A stretch of DNA of 64,000 bases from Pedobacter sp. N36a (GCF_014472395.1 NZ_JACSZW010000002.1:496001-560000), one strand, 5' to 3'. Positions 16,040-26,048 are shown, counted from the first letter of the stretch. Made by a program: numbers and translations. The notes: a model not told the origin generated them from the letters alone.

Positions 16040-19000
16040 GGTGATCAATTTCTTCGGTTAATGGATTTTCTTCTTCGTTTTTAACTAGTTTATGTTTTTC
16101 TGCAATTCTGCCGAATACATAATACAAGCCTGGGATGATCAACACACCGCAGACGGTACCTACCAGCATACCGCCAGCCGCTGCTGAACCAATCGTCCTG
16201 TTCCCAATTTTACCCGGCCCATTCGCCAAAACCAATGGAATCAAGCCGGCAATGAAAGCAAATGAAGTCATTAAAATCGGACGGAAACGAACGGCTGCTC
16301 CTTCCATTGCTGCCTGCAATACCGTGGCTCCTGCCCTGTGCTTCTGCACTGCAAACTCCACAATCAGTACTGCGTTCTTACCCAGCAATCCAATCAGCAT
16401 GACAAAGGCCACCTGTGCATAGATGTTGTTCTCTAATCCACAAATTTTCAGCAGCAGAAAGGCCCCGAAAATTCCGCATGGCAGCGAAAGAATTACTGTT
16501 AATGGCAGGATGAAACTTTCGTACTGTGCGGCAAGAATCAGGTATACAAAGCCTAAACAGATGAGAAAAATGTAAATCGCCTCATTTCCACGGGATACCT
16601 CATCTTTGGAAATACCGGCCCAATCGATGCTGAATCCTCTTGGCAAGGTCTTCTCCGCCACATCATTGATGGCATTAATCGCCGCACCACTACTGTAACC
16701 CGGTGCCGAAGAACCGCTGATCTCCGCAGTATTGTACATATTGTGTCTGGTAATTTCAGAAAGACCATATACCTTTTCCATCCTCATAAAGGCCGAAAAT
16801 GGCACCATTTCGTCCCGGTTATTCTTAACGTATAACTTAAGGATGTCCTCTGGTAATGCTCTATATTGTGGTAAAGCTTGTACCATTACCTTATACTGAC
16901 GGTCGTATTTGATGAAATTGGTTTCATAATTACTACCTACCAAGGTGGAAAGGGTGTTCATGGCATTTTCAATGGTCACACCTTTCTGCTGTGCAATGTC
17001 ATTGTCCACACGCAGCATATATTGAGGGAATGCTGCACTGTAGAAGGTAAATACCGACGACAATTCCGGACGTTTACTCAGCTCCTTCACAAAATCCTTA
17101 CTCACAGTTTCCATCTTTTTAAAGTCGCCAGACCCAGCCTTGTCGAGTAAACGCAATTCGAACCCCCCGGCAGCACCATAACCTGGTACAGCAGGCGGCT
17201 GAAAGAATTCAATGGTAGCTCCGGAAATCCCTTTGGATTTTTCTTCCAGTTCCTTCATAATCTCCTCCACACCGTTTTTGCGGTCTTCCCAGCTTTTCAG
17301 GTTCACCAAACAAGTACCCGAGTTGGCACTGGTGCCTTCTGTCAGAATTTCATAACCTGCAAGCGCAGAGACAGATTGAACGCCCTCTACGCCTTCCGCA
17401 ATTTTCTGTAGTCTTTCTGCAATTTCATTGGTTCTTTCTAAAGAAGAGCCTGGAGGAGTTTGGATAATCGCATAAAACATCCCCTGATCCTCATTCGGAA
17501 TAAAACCTGAGGGCAGACTGTTGTTCAGGAAAAAAGTTCCGGCACAGAATGCCAGCAGTACGCCAAAAGTGATCACCTTACGGTTTACAATCAGCCCAAG
17601 TAGCTTTTGGTATTTGCCGGAAAGTTTATCAAAACCTCTGTTAAAACCATCCAGAAACTTATCTAAAGCATTCTTTTTCTTTGTGTGTCCATGGTGATTT
17701 TTTAGTAGAATCGCACAAAGTGCCGGTGTTAGCGTAAGGGCAACGATACCAGAAAGGATAATCGCTGTAGCCATCGTAATAGAGAATTGCCTGTAAAAAA
17801 TCCCCACTGGGCCAGACATAAAGGCTACCGGGATAAATACAGCAGCCATCAAAAAGGTAATCGCGATAATGGCTCCACTGATCTCGTGCATCACTTTCTT
17901 TGTCGCTTTTCTTGCAGAGATGTGGTGTTCCTGCATCTTGGCATGGACCGCTTCAATCACCACAATGGCATCATCGACGACGACCCCAATCGCCAGTACC
18001 AGGGCGAATAAGGTCACGAGGTTGATGGTAATCCCGAAAAACTGCATGAACATAAACGTTCCAATCAGCGATACGGGCACGGCAATCGCTGGAATCAAGG
18101 TAGAACGCCAGTCGCCCAGGAATAGGAATACCACCAATCCAACCAGGATAAAGGCCTCCAAAAGCGTATGGATTACTTTTTCAATCGAAGCGTCCAGGAA
18201 TTTTGAAACGTCGTAACTTATCTCATAATCTACACCTTTAGGAAAGGAAGATTTCTTGATTTCCTCCATTTTGGCCTTGATGTCTTTAATCACCTGACTC
18301 GCATTACTTCCATAAGATTGCTTCACCGTAATCGCCGCTGAAGGCCTGCCGTTTAAGTTCGAATAAATATCATACATCGAACTTCCAAACTCTATATTGG
18401 CTACATCTTTTAGTCTCAAAATCTCCCCTTGCGGCGTAGACCTTAGAATGATATCTCCGTAAGCTTCCTGGGTAGTGAAACGACCTGGATATTTTAACAC
18501 ATATTCAAAGGATTGAGATCTTTTTCCGGAACTTTCGCCAGTTTTTCCTGGTGATGCTTCTAAACTTTGCTGGTTCAATGCTTCCAAAACCTCATCTGCA
18601 GAGATTTTATAGGCCAGCATGCGGTCTGGTTTCAGCCAGATGCGCATCGCATATTCCCTATTACCCAGGATATCTGCCACACCAACACCGTCTACCCGTT
18701 TCAGTTCAGAAAGCACGTTAATGTCTGCAAAGTTGAACAGGAATTTCTGATCCATCTTCGGATCCTTGCTGTACAAGTTGATGTACATCAGCATATTTGA
18801 TTCTTCACGAGTGATCTTTACGCCTTCACGCACCACTAATGGCGGTAATTTGTTGATCACGGAAGCGACACGGTTTTGAATGTTAACGGAAGCCTGATTG
18901 GGATCCGTTCCCAGGTTAAACACCACTTGAATCGATGCTTCACCATCATTACCAGCATCAGAAGCCATATATTTCATTCCTGGAACACCATTAATGGCTC

Positions 19001-19199
19001 TTTCTAAAGGAATGATGACCGATTTAATCATCAGCTCGCCGTTAGCTCCGGGGTATTCGGCAGTGATATTCACCTTTGGCGGTGAAATTGAAGGGAATTG
19101 CGTCACCGGTAAATGGCTCAAAGCCAAAGCACCCAGAAACACAATAATGAGGGATATTACTATAGAAAGGACTGGCCTTTGTATAAACTTATTAAACAT
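16032..19199 (-). CDS. RND efflux pump, inner-membrane permease (HAE1/AcrB-like)
   Basis: This 1055-residue protein has the AcrB-type layout: a first membrane helix (FIQRPVLSIVISLIIVFLG), a large periplasmic loop, helices 2-6, the second periplasmic loop and the last helices. The proton-relay helix contains GVVVDDAIVVIEAVHAKM with the paired Asp residues, and LLGKNAVLIVEFA is present. GFIPNEDQGMFYAIIQTPPG opens the second loop, as in hydrophobe/amphiphile pumps. Heavy-metal RND landmarks are absent. It works with the adaptor upstream and the outer-membrane factor downstream to expel hydrophobic compounds using the proton gradient. Confidence 0.96.
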   Translation of the reverse strand: MFNKFIQRPVLSIVISLIIVFLGALALSHLPVTQFPSISPPKVNITAEYPGANGELMIKSVIIPLERAINGVPGMKYMASDAGNDGEASIQVVFNLGTDPNQASVNIQNRVASVINKLPPLVVREGVKITREESNMLMYINLYSKDPKMDQKFLFNFADINVLSELKRVDGVGVADILGNREYAMRIWLKPDRMLAYKISADEVLEALNQQSLEASPGKTGESSGKRSQSFEYVLKYPGRFTTQEAYGDIILRSTPQGEILRLKDVANIEFGSSMYDIYSNLNGRPSAAITVKQSYGSNASQVIKDIKAKMEEIKKSSFPKGVDYEISYDVSKFLDASIEKVIHTLLEAFILVGLVVFLFLGDWRSTLIPAIAVPVSLIGTFMFMQFFGITINLVTLFALVLAIGVVVDDAIVVIEAVHAKMQEHHISARKATKKVMHEISGAIIAITFLMAAVFIPVAFMSGPVGIFYRQFSITMATAIILSGIVALTLTPALCAILLKNHHGHTKKKNALDKFLDGFNRGFDKLSGKYQKLLGLIVNRKVITFGVLLAFCAGTFFLNNSLPSGFIPNEDQGMFYAIIQTPPGSSLERTNEIAERLQKIAEGVEGVQSVSALAGYEILTEGTSANSGTCLVNLKSWEDRKNGVEEIMKELEEKSKGISGATIEFFQPPAVPGYGAAGGFELRLLDKAGSGDFKKMETVSKDFVKELSKRPELSSVFTFYSAAFPQYMLRVDNDIAQQKGVTIENAMNTLSTLVGSNYETNFIKYDRQYKVMVQALPQYRALPEDILKLYVKNNRDEMVPFSAFMRMEKVYGLSEITRHNMYNTAEISGSSAPGYSSGAAINAINDVAEKTLPRGFSIDWAGISKDEVSRGNEAIYIFLICLGFVYLILAAQYESFILPLTVILSLPCGIFGAFLLLKICGLENNIYAQVAFVMLIGLLGKNAVLIVEFAVQKHRAGATVLQAAMEGAAVRFRPILMTSFAFIAGLIPLVLANGPGKIGNRTIGSAAAGGMLVGTVCGVLIIPGLYYVFGRIAEKHKLVKNEEENPLTEEIDHHV

Positions 19200-19243
19200 T
19201 TACTTAGTTTTAAATGATAGGATCAAACTGAAAAGACTCGTAA

Positions 19244-20326
19244 TTATTCCGCTTTTAATCTCAAATGAGAGATGACTTCCTTAGGATCCTGGAATTTATA
19301 CCTGATCTTTTCATCATCTTTAACTTTCTGAACACCTTCCAAAAGGATCTGATCGGTTTCAGAAAGACCGCTTCCTACTACGTACAGGTCAGGCATTTCA
19401 CTGGCAATGGTGATGTTTCTGGAATGGATCACATCGTCCTTTCCTACTACAAACACATACATTTTATCCTGAATCTCGTAAGTTGCTTTCTGCGGAATAA
19501 TCAGTGCCCCACGTAATGGAACCACCATCTGTATTTTGCCGGTTTCGCCATTTTTTAACAGCTTATTGGCATTTGGAAAACGGGCCCGGAAAGCAATGTT
19601 ACCGGTTTCTCCATTGAACTCACTTTCAATCACCTCTACATTTCCCTTTTCTGGTAAGACCTGGTTATTGGCCAATACCAGGCTCACTTTTTTATCGCCA
19701 CGATCTTTTACATTCATCTGGTAAGACAAATATTCAGGCTCAGAAACATTGAAATATGCGAATACTTGACTGTTATCAGAAAGACTGGTTAGCAATGCGC
19801 CTTCATCAATCAAACTTCCTAATTTCAGTGGAATCCGGTCGATGGTGCCATCAAAAGGCGCCTTGATCTCGGTAAATGACAGATGGAGTTTCGCCAGCGA
19901 AACTTCGGCTTTAGCAGCATCCAGTTTGGCTTGTGCTACTGCCTGCTCATTTCTGGAAACTACATTTTTATCGGCCAGAAATTTTACATTCTGCAGTTCT
20001 ATCTGCGCTTCTTTTACTTCAGCCTGAGCTTTTAGCAGCTCCGCTTCGTAAAGCTTAGGCATGATGCGAAACAGGAATTGACCAGTCTTAACAGACTGTC
20101 CTTCATCAACATATATGTTTTGAAGGTAGCCCTTTTCCTGGGCGCGGATCTCAATATTCCGAACGGAACGAATTTGAGATACATATTCTTTCGTAAAAGA
20201 AGTATCCGTTTTTAAAGGATTGGTAATGGAAAACTGACTTTCTTCTTTTTTCTCTTCTTTTTTTGTGGTACAGCTTGTAAGGTTCAACAAGGCAACAGCG
20301 CCTGTCAGCACGAGTATTTTCTTCAT
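19244..20326 (-). CDS. RND efflux periplasmic adaptor (membrane-fusion protein)
   Basis: This 360-residue lipoprotein (Cys19 in LNLTSC) shows the two lipoyl half-motifs of HlyD/AcrA-type adaptors, IRAQEKGYLQNIYVDEGQSV and IKAPFDGTIDRIPLKLGSL. They are separated by a short alpha-hairpin (AELLKAQAEVKEAQIEL). A beta-barrel and membrane-proximal domain follow. It links the inner-membrane pump to the outer-membrane channel. It is the first component gene, 44 bases before the permease. A small exported-protein gene lies 85 bases upstream on the same strand; the spacer contains CTGGAAT/ATTCCAG (20359-20379), a possible regulatory site or hairpin. Confidence 0.94.
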   Translation of the reverse strand: MKKILVLTGAVALLNLTSCTTKKEEKKEESQFSITNPLKTDTSFTKEYVSQIRSVRNIEIRAQEKGYLQNIYVDEGQSVKTGQFLFRIMPKLYEAELLKAQAEVKEAQIELQNVKFLADKNVVSRNEQAVAQAKLDAAKAEVSLAKLHLSFTEIKAPFDGTIDRIPLKLGSLIDEGALLTSLSDNSQVFAYFNVSEPEYLSYQMNVKDRGDKKVSLVLANNQVLPEKGNVEVIESEFNGETGNIAFRARFPNANKLLKNGETGKIQMVVPLRGALIIPQKATYEIQDKMYVFVVGKDDVIHSRNITIASEMPDLYVVGSGLSETDQILLEGVQKVKDDEKIRYKFQDPKEVISHLRLKAE

Positions 20327-20411
20327 GAGTAATTAATGGAAATTAAGCGAATAAATTCCTGGAATCCATAGAATTCCAGCGTAAGGGTTCTAAACGAAAA
20401 TTACGTAGTGC

Positions 20412-20798
20412 TCAAATTCTCAGTACTCGTTGTCTGATGTAGATTGGTGAAGAATTGCCGGAAAACGGCAGAAAGGGTTGATAATGCTGATGATCATCAG
20501 CATCAGCGATTAAAATCGAATAAAAGTTTAGATACCACCTGTCCAGGAAGTAATAATCCTGGTGTAAGTTCTTAGCAGGAAGTTCTTCGCTGCTGAGGTG
20601 TTCCTCATCCAGATCTAAATCAGCCTCTTCGATGATATTAATATCCTGTCCAGCACCCCATAATTTTGGCCGCTCACTTTTTGCAAGTCTCTGATTGGAT
20701 GGACAATGTTTGAAATGATGAGGCGTATCCGCATGAAGATAGTGCCCTCCGCATAGCAGGAAGGTAAACAAAGCCACGAAAAATACGACTACTCTCAT
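20412..20798 (-). CDS. Small exported protein of unknown function at the head of the efflux operon
   Basis: This 128-residue protein starts with a hydrophobic signal (MRVVVFFVALFTFLLCGGHY). The mature part is polar, with an acidic patch (IIEEADLDLDEEHLSSEEL), an aromatic stretch (HQDYYFLDRWYLNFYS) and scattered His residues (GGHYLHADTPHHFKH, DADDHQHY). The open frame extends 7 codons further, but the ATG at 20798 fits the signal peptide and a TACTTTTG element just upstream. I do not recognise a family. Its position before an RND adaptor suggests a partner or sensor role for the pump, possibly metal-related given the His content. That is speculation. Confidence 0.65.
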   Translation of the reverse strand: MRVVVFFVALFTFLLCGGHYLHADTPHHFKHCPSNQRLAKSERPKLWGAGQDINIIEEADLDLDEEHLSSEELPAKNLHQDYYFLDRWYLNFYSILIADADDHQHYQPFLPFSGNSSPIYIRQRVLRI

Positions 20799-20806
20799 TT
20801 TGGTCG

Positions 20807-20814
20807 CAAAAGTA
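20807..20814 (-). promoter_or_regulatory. TAnnTTTG element before the efflux operon
   Basis: On the minus strand TACTTTTG matches the Bacteroidota -7 consensus. It lies only 9 bases from the chosen ATG, implying a very short leader if used. No good TTG partner was found. Confidence 0.4.
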
Positions 20815-21096
20815 ATCAAAGTATTGAAAGAAAAAAATGAATATAAACAAATTGAAAATCGCGTGATATTTGATCATCCAACAATTCCATGTTTATTTGT
20901 CGTCTGAAATCACCAGCAGTGTACCCTTATAGTACTCCCGAATTAAAATGCGGAGCTTGTTCATACACACTGAGTTTAGGATCAATGATGGAATACTCCT
21001 GTTCTACGTATCCTGCGGTAAATGCTAATTTTCATCATGCACTCCTTTCAAACCTGAGGTATTTTTTTTAATTTTAATTTACTCCTTCAGGTTTCA

Positions 21097-21104
21097 TAGG
21101 TTTG
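21097..21104 (+). promoter_or_regulatory. TAnnTTTG promoter element of the nucleoside phosphorylase gene
   Basis: TAGGTTTG exactly matches the Bacteroidota -7 consensus and lies 21 bases before the ATG at 21125. The upstream element is not obvious. Confidence 0.5.
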
Positions 21105-21124
21105 CAGGATCAATCACTGTAATT

Positions 21125-21994
21125 ATGGAAAACAAAATATCAGAGTCAGATTTAATTATCAATCAGGATGGGAGTATTTACCATTTGAATTTATTGCCTG
21201 AAGACCTGGCCCAAACTGTGATCACCGTTGGGGATCCCGATCGCGTTTCAGAGATTTCTAAACATTTTGACCGTATAGAACTTAAAAAAGGAAAACGTGA
21301 ATTCATCACCCATACCGGTTATGTAGGTAAACGGAGGATCACGGTGATCTCCACCGGAATCGGAACAGACAATATTGACATTGTATTTAATGAACTGGAT
21401 GCCCTGGTAAATATTGATTTTGAAAGCAGAACAGTAAAAAAAGAGCTGACTTCATTGGATATTATCCGGATTGGAACCTCTGGTGCCATACAACCAGATC
21501 TGCCGATGGGCACCATCCTTGCTTCTTCTTTTGGCCTAGGCCTGGATGCTTTGATGCAGTATTACATCCATGAATTATCTGTAGATGAACGTCCGATTTT
21601 AGAAGCATTCCATTCCCATTGTGCGCATATTAAGGGAATCCATCCTTATTTAACGGCTGCCGATGATACCTTATTAAAAACTATTGGGGCTGATATGGAA
21701 CATGGAATTACGATTACTGCACCTGGCTTTTATGCACCTCAAGGGCGCCAGGTCCGAGCTAAGAATGCCATCCCTAATTTCATCGCTTTACTCAATACCT
21801 TTCAGCATGGCAATTACCGGATTACGAATCTGGAAATGGAAACAGCAGGGATTTATGCGCTGGCTAAAGTATTAGGTCATAAAGCGCTGTCCGTAAATGC
21901 AATACTCGCCAGCAGGGTGAATTTTGAGTTTAGTAAAGCTCCGAATAAAGTAGTAGATCAGGCGATCCGAATGGTGTTGGAAAAAATGGGCTAA
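21125..21994 (+). CDS. Nucleoside phosphorylase (uridine phosphorylase-like)
   Basis: This 289-residue cytosolic enzyme belongs to the PNP_UDP_1 family. Visible family landmarks are VITVGDPDRVSEISKHFD near residue 35, the phosphate-binding VISTGIGTDNIDIVFNEL and RIGTSGAIQPDLPMG. Near residue 240 is NLEMETAGIYALAKVLGHKA, where the Glu-Met-Glu motif binds ribose. It splits a nucleoside with phosphate into base and ribose-1-phosphate for salvage. Uridine is the likely substrate, but purine nucleosides cannot be excluded. It is transcribed alone. Confidence 0.9.
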   Translation: MENKISESDLIINQDGSIYHLNLLPEDLAQTVITVGDPDRVSEISKHFDRIELKKGKREFITHTGYVGKRRITVISTGIGTDNIDIVFNELDALVNIDFESRTVKKELTSLDIIRIGTSGAIQPDLPMGTILASSFGLGLDALMQYYIHELSVDERPILEAFHSHCAHIKGIHPYLTAADDTLLKTIGADMEHGITITAPGFYAPQGRQVRAKNAIPNFIALLNTFQHGNYRITNLEMETAGIYALAKVLGHKALSVNAILASRVNFEFSKAPNKVVDQAIRMVLEKMG

Positions 21995-22093
21995 TCCCAG
22001 TAACCTGACCTGATTTACGGTAAAAGGATTTTAAAGATTTCCAAACAAAACAGGCCTTTCTGTGTTCAATTGATAGATATAGAAAGAATAGTT

Positions 22094-22414
22094 ATGTTTG
22101 AAGTATTAAAAAATAAAGTCCGAATTATAGCTGCAACATCATTGTTAAGTGCGTACGATACAGAAGAATTAGATGCAGGAAAAAGATTTATTGCCATCCT
22201 TGCTGGTGCATATATCTTTCAGAAAGGAATTAGAGCCATTTCAAAACATCCTGTAATAGGAATTCAGGAAGCGGTACTCGGTGGTATATTGTTATACAAT
22301 GGTACGGTAGGTATTCATAAAAAGATCGTTAAAAGGCCTAGAGAGCTTTCTGACATCAGAAAAAATCAAATACAGGGAAACGACCCAAGATCGGCAGTAC
22401 CCGCTTTTGTTTAA
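22094..22414 (+). CDS. Small membrane protein of unknown function
   Basis: This 106-residue protein begins MFEVLKNKVRIIAATSLLSA. Two moderately hydrophobic segments follow (RFIAILAGAYIFQKGIRAI and IGIQEAVLGGILLYNGTVGI), then a basic tail. The frame extends 8 codons upstream, but the ATG at 22094 has an AGAAAGAA ribosome-binding stretch in front. Two short helices around a KHP turn resemble YgaP/DUF2892-type inner-membrane proteins, but I cannot confirm the family. It lies 99 bases after the phosphorylase, convergent with the mannosidase. Confidence 0.7.
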   Translation: MFEVLKNKVRIIAATSLLSAYDTEELDAGKRFIAILAGAYIFQKGIRAISKHPVIGIQEAVLGGILLYNGTVGIHKKIVKRPRELSDIRKNQIQGNDPRSAVPAFV

Positions 22415-22420
22415 TTTATT

Positions 22421-22448
22421 TGATAGGCCGGAAATCCCGGCCGTATCA
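22421..22448. terminator. Bidirectional hairpin between convergent genes
   Basis: TGATA-GGCCGG pairs with CCGGCC-TATCA around AAATC, with one unpaired G. It lies 7 bases after the small membrane gene's stop and 28 bases beyond the mannosidase stop, so it can serve both strands. Confidence 0.7.
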
Positions 22449-22475
22449 CCAAATTCTGAGCAACGGATTCTACTT

Positions 22476-24770
22476 TTAAATTTTCGCTGTTTTCACAGGT
22501 TTTGAAGTCATATAGAATGTTAATTTCCCACCTTTTAAGATATCTGAGTGTTTAATCAGATGATTGCTAATAACAACACCATTTAACAATACTTTTTGCA
22601 CGTAAACATTCTGATCACTCTGGTTGATGGCTTCTACTGTAAATGTATTTCCGCCTTCTAAATGGAGGATGGCAGATTTGACTGCCGGACTGCCTAAAGA
22701 ATATTCATCTGAGCCAGGTGCTACCGGATAAAATCCTAAAGAAGAAAACATATACCAGGCACTCATCTGGCCACAATCGTCATTGCCGCCCAAACCATCG
22801 GGAGTTGGTTTATACTGCATTTTTAAAATGTTCCTCACTCTTGCCTGAGTTTTCCAAGGTTGTCCTGCCCAGTTATATAGGTAAGCAACATGATGTGCTG
22901 GTTCATTACCATGTACATATCCACCAATAATCCCTTCACGGGTAATATCTTCGGTATCTGCGAAAAACTCATCAGGAAGGTGCATATTAAACAAACTGTC
23001 GATTCTTGCGCCAAATTTCTGCTTCCCTCCCATGATATTCATTAAGGATTCCGGATCCTGAGGAACAAAGAAACTGTAATTCCAGGTATTTCCCTCGATA
23101 AAACCTTGTCCGTGGGTACTCAATACATCAAATTCCTTTTTGAAAGAACCGTTCGCTAACCTTGGACGCATAAAACCAATCGTTTTATCATACACGTTTT
23201 TCCAGTTTCCAGAACGTTTCATGAATTCTTCATATACAGGCTGGTTATTTAATTTTTTTGCGATTTGCGCAATGCACCAATCGTCGTAAGCATATTCCAA
23301 AGTGTTCGACACGGAGGTTCCACTATCTTCTGCTGGAATATACCCCATATCAATATATTTTCCTATACCTTCATAACTGCGATGATTAGCGGTCGTGATA
23401 CAAGCCTCTAAAGCTTTTTGAGCATCTCCATTGTAAACACCTTTGATGATCGCATCAGCCACGACAGAAACGCTGTGGTAACCACTCATACACCAGTTAT
23501 CATTGGCATAATGCGACCAGACCGGCAGCATTTTTAAGGCACTCTGATCATAATGTGCCATCATAGACTTCAGCATATCATTGTTACGCGAAGGTTGGAT
23601 CAGATTAAAAAATGGATGTAAAGCACGATAAGTATCCCATAAAGAGAAGGTCGTGTAATTGGTGAAACCATCTGCCTGGTGCACGTTCTGGTCTAAACCT
23701 TTATATTGTCCATTTACATCCCCATAAGTAGTAGGGTTGATAAATGCATGATACATCGCGGTATAGAAATTCACTTTATCATCTTCAGAGGCGGCAATAT
23801 TAATCTTGTTCAGTTCTTTATTCCAATCGGCTTGTGCTGCTGCTTTTACACGGTCGAAATCCCATCCTGGAACCTCGGTCTTCATGTTTTCCAATGCGTT
23901 AGCCTGACTAACCGGTGATAATGCAAACTTCACTTTCACCTGCTCCTGAGCATCGGTATCGAAGTCGAAGTGCATGCGGATTCTCTTTCCGGCAATCTCC
24001 GGGAAGTTATGATTCTGATCGAATTTTCTCCAGAAACCCTGGTACGCCTGTTTCTTGTCAAAATTCTTCTGTCCATAGCTTTTAAAAGGCTTCGAGAAGG
24101 TCATCGCAAAATACACCGTCCTTGTTCTCGCCCATCCGTTGGTTTGACGGTAGCCGGTCACCAAAGTATCATTGACCACGCGTACATAAGTCCATACTGT
24201 TTTGTCGTCATAATTATAAATTCCAGACATTAGATCGAGAATAATGTGCGACTGATCCGATTTTGGAAAAGTATAACGGTGCATACCTACTCTTTTACTC
24301 GCAGTTAACTCCGCCTGAATCTGGTGGTCATCCAGTTTCACTTTGTAGTAACCTGCTTCCGCAGTTTCATTGGCATGGGAATACCCGGAGCGAAATCCAC
24401 TTCCCGGCACATCGGCAGTACCCGGGTTCATTTTTAAAACGCCTTGAGTTGGCATCACCAGAAAATCACCCAGATCCGAATGACCAGTACCGCTAAAGTG
24501 GGTATGACTAAATCCAACAATCGATTTGTCCTCATATTTATATCCTGCACAGTACTTATACACATCGCCATTGTACTTGCCATTCAGTTCATAAGAAAGC
24601 GTATCTGTATCCGGACTCAGCTGCACTGAACCAAAAGGAACAGTGGCTCCTGGATAGGTGTGGCCCATTTTCTGGGTCCCAATAATCGGTTTTACATACT
24701 TTACCAATTCCTTTTGTGCTTGCGCAGAAAGGGCTGGAAGCAGTATACAAAACAATAATGCTTTTTTCAT
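22476..24770 (-). CDS. Glycoside hydrolase family 92 alpha-mannosidase
   Basis: This 764-residue secreted enzyme has a signal peptide (cleavage near SAQAQ). The GH92 signature follows: GHTYPGATVPFGSVQLSPDT near residue 36, GYKYEDKSIVGFSHTHFSGT, GNEPAHHVAYLYNWAGQPWK and GGNDDCGQMSAWYMFSSLGF near residue 680. These carry the acid and calcium-binding residues known for the family. GH92 enzymes are exo-acting, calcium-dependent mannosidases that release alpha-linked mannose from N-glycans or mannans. The gene stands alone without a SusC/D partner, so it may act on oligosaccharides already in the periplasm. Confidence 0.96.
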   Translation of the reverse strand: MKKALLFCILLPALSAQAQKELVKYVKPIIGTQKMGHTYPGATVPFGSVQLSPDTDTLSYELNGKYNGDVYKYCAGYKYEDKSIVGFSHTHFSGTGHSDLGDFLVMPTQGVLKMNPGTADVPGSGFRSGYSHANETAEAGYYKVKLDDHQIQAELTASKRVGMHRYTFPKSDQSHIILDLMSGIYNYDDKTVWTYVRVVNDTLVTGYRQTNGWARTRTVYFAMTFSKPFKSYGQKNFDKKQAYQGFWRKFDQNHNFPEIAGKRIRMHFDFDTDAQEQVKVKFALSPVSQANALENMKTEVPGWDFDRVKAAAQADWNKELNKINIAASEDDKVNFYTAMYHAFINPTTYGDVNGQYKGLDQNVHQADGFTNYTTFSLWDTYRALHPFFNLIQPSRNNDMLKSMMAHYDQSALKMLPVWSHYANDNWCMSGYHSVSVVADAIIKGVYNGDAQKALEACITTANHRSYEGIGKYIDMGYIPAEDSGTSVSNTLEYAYDDWCIAQIAKKLNNQPVYEEFMKRSGNWKNVYDKTIGFMRPRLANGSFKKEFDVLSTHGQGFIEGNTWNYSFFVPQDPESLMNIMGGKQKFGARIDSLFNMHLPDEFFADTEDITREGIIGGYVHGNEPAHHVAYLYNWAGQPWKTQARVRNILKMQYKPTPDGLGGNDDCGQMSAWYMFSSLGFYPVAPGSDEYSLGSPAVKSAILHLEGGNTFTVEAINQSDQNVYVQKVLLNGVVISNHLIKHSDILKGGKLTFYMTSKPVKTAKI

Positions 24771-24928
24771 TTGTTTAAGTTGAGGTTTTTTTACAATACT
24801 CTAAGGTATAAATAATTGGCAAAAATCCACTCTAATTAAGTTGCTATAACGTTTAATCTAATCATTATACTTTTATCCTTTTTACAAGCAACTGACGCCT
24901 GATATGAGAATGTATGGGTAAAAACCGC

Positions 24929-24936
24929 TATTTTTG
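24929..24936 (+). promoter_or_regulatory. TAnnTTTG promoter element of mnmA
   Basis: TATTTTTG matches the Bacteroidota -7 consensus and lies 19 bases before the mnmA ATG, implying a short leader. Confidence 0.5.
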
Positions 24937-24954
24937 CCCTCAGAATAAATTATA

Positions 24955-26046
24955 ATGAGTAAACTCGGTAGAATATTGGTAGCCATGAGTGGCGGAGTAG
25001 ATAGTTCAGTGGCAGCAGTGATGCTGCACGAACAAGGATATGAAGTAATCGGATTAACCATGAAGACATGGGACTATGCGACCTCAGGTACCAGCAGTAA
25101 GGAAACCGGATGTTGCAGTCTGGACAGCATCAATGATGCACGTACATTGGCGGTAAATTACGGATTTCCACACTATATATTAGACATCAGGGATGAGTTT
25201 GGTGATTATGTAATTGATAACTTCGTTGATGAATATCTTGCAGGCCGTACCCCTAACCCTTGTGTTCTATGTAACACCCATATCAAATGGGAAGCATTAT
25301 TGAAACGCGCAAACAAATTGGATTGTGAATTTATCGCGACCGGTCATTATGCTAACGTTAGACAGCACGACAATGGTCGTCATGTGATCTCTAAAGGTCT
25401 GGATGAAAATAAAGATCAATCTTATGTCCTTTGGGGTGTTTCTCAGGAAAACCTGGCGCGTACTAAATTCCCATTGGGATCTTTCGCAAAGGCGGACATC
25501 AGACAAATGGCTTTAGATATGGGACAGGAAGAACTGGCTAAGAAAAGCGAAAGCTATGAAATCTGCTTTGTACCGGACAATGATTACCGTGCTTTCTTAA
25601 GACATAAAGTAGGTGATTTAGAAGACCGCGTAGCTGGTGGAAATTTCATTACCAGTGACGGTATGGTGGTTGGACAGCATAAAGGTTATCCATTTTACAC
25701 CATCGGACAGCGTAAAGGCTTAGGGATCGCTTTTGGTGAGCCGATGTTTGTGACGCAAATCCTTCCAGAAAGCAATACCGTGATGTTAGGCAGAGCCGAT
25801 GAACTGGAACGTCATGAAGCCCTGGTTAGAAATGTGAACCTGATTAAATATGAAAACATTTTAGAACCCATGACTGATGTGGTGACTAAAATCAGATATA
25901 AAGATGCAGGAACCCTAAGTACTATTGTACAGGAGGATGATAAAATGAAAGTAGTATTTGATCATGCTGTATCTGCAATAGCACCGGGTCAATCCGCAGT
26001 ATTTTATGAAGGAAACGACCTTCTTGGTGGCGGTTTCCTTTGTTAA
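24955..26046 (+). CDS. mnmA: tRNA-specific 2-thiouridylase MnmA
   Basis: This 363-residue cytosolic enzyme adds sulfur at C2 of U34 in tRNAs for Lys, Glu and Gln. The ATP-pyrophosphatase loop SGGVDSS is at 12-18. The catalytic Cys pair is Cys103 in NPCVLCN and Cys204 in SYEICFVPD, and GQRKGLGIAFGEPMFV marks the central domain. The N-terminal GCCSLDSINDAR is typical of MnmA. The length is normal and the gene is complete. It is convergent with a phosphatase gene, whose stop lies 3 bases away. Confidence 0.97.
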   Translation: MSKLGRILVAMSGGVDSSVAAVMLHEQGYEVIGLTMKTWDYATSGTSSKETGCCSLDSINDARTLAVNYGFPHYILDIRDEFGDYVIDNFVDEYLAGRTPNPCVLCNTHIKWEALLKRANKLDCEFIATGHYANVRQHDNGRHVISKGLDENKDQSYVLWGVSQENLARTKFPLGSFAKADIRQMALDMGQEELAKKSESYEICFVPDNDYRAFLRHKVGDLEDRVAGGNFITSDGMVVGQHKGYPFYTIGQRKGLGIAFGEPMFVTQILPESNTVMLGRADELERHEALVRNVNLIKYENILEPMTDVVTKIRYKDAGTLSTIVQEDDKMKVVFDHAVSAIAPGQSAVFYEGNDLLGGGFLC

Positions 26047-26048
26047 GC

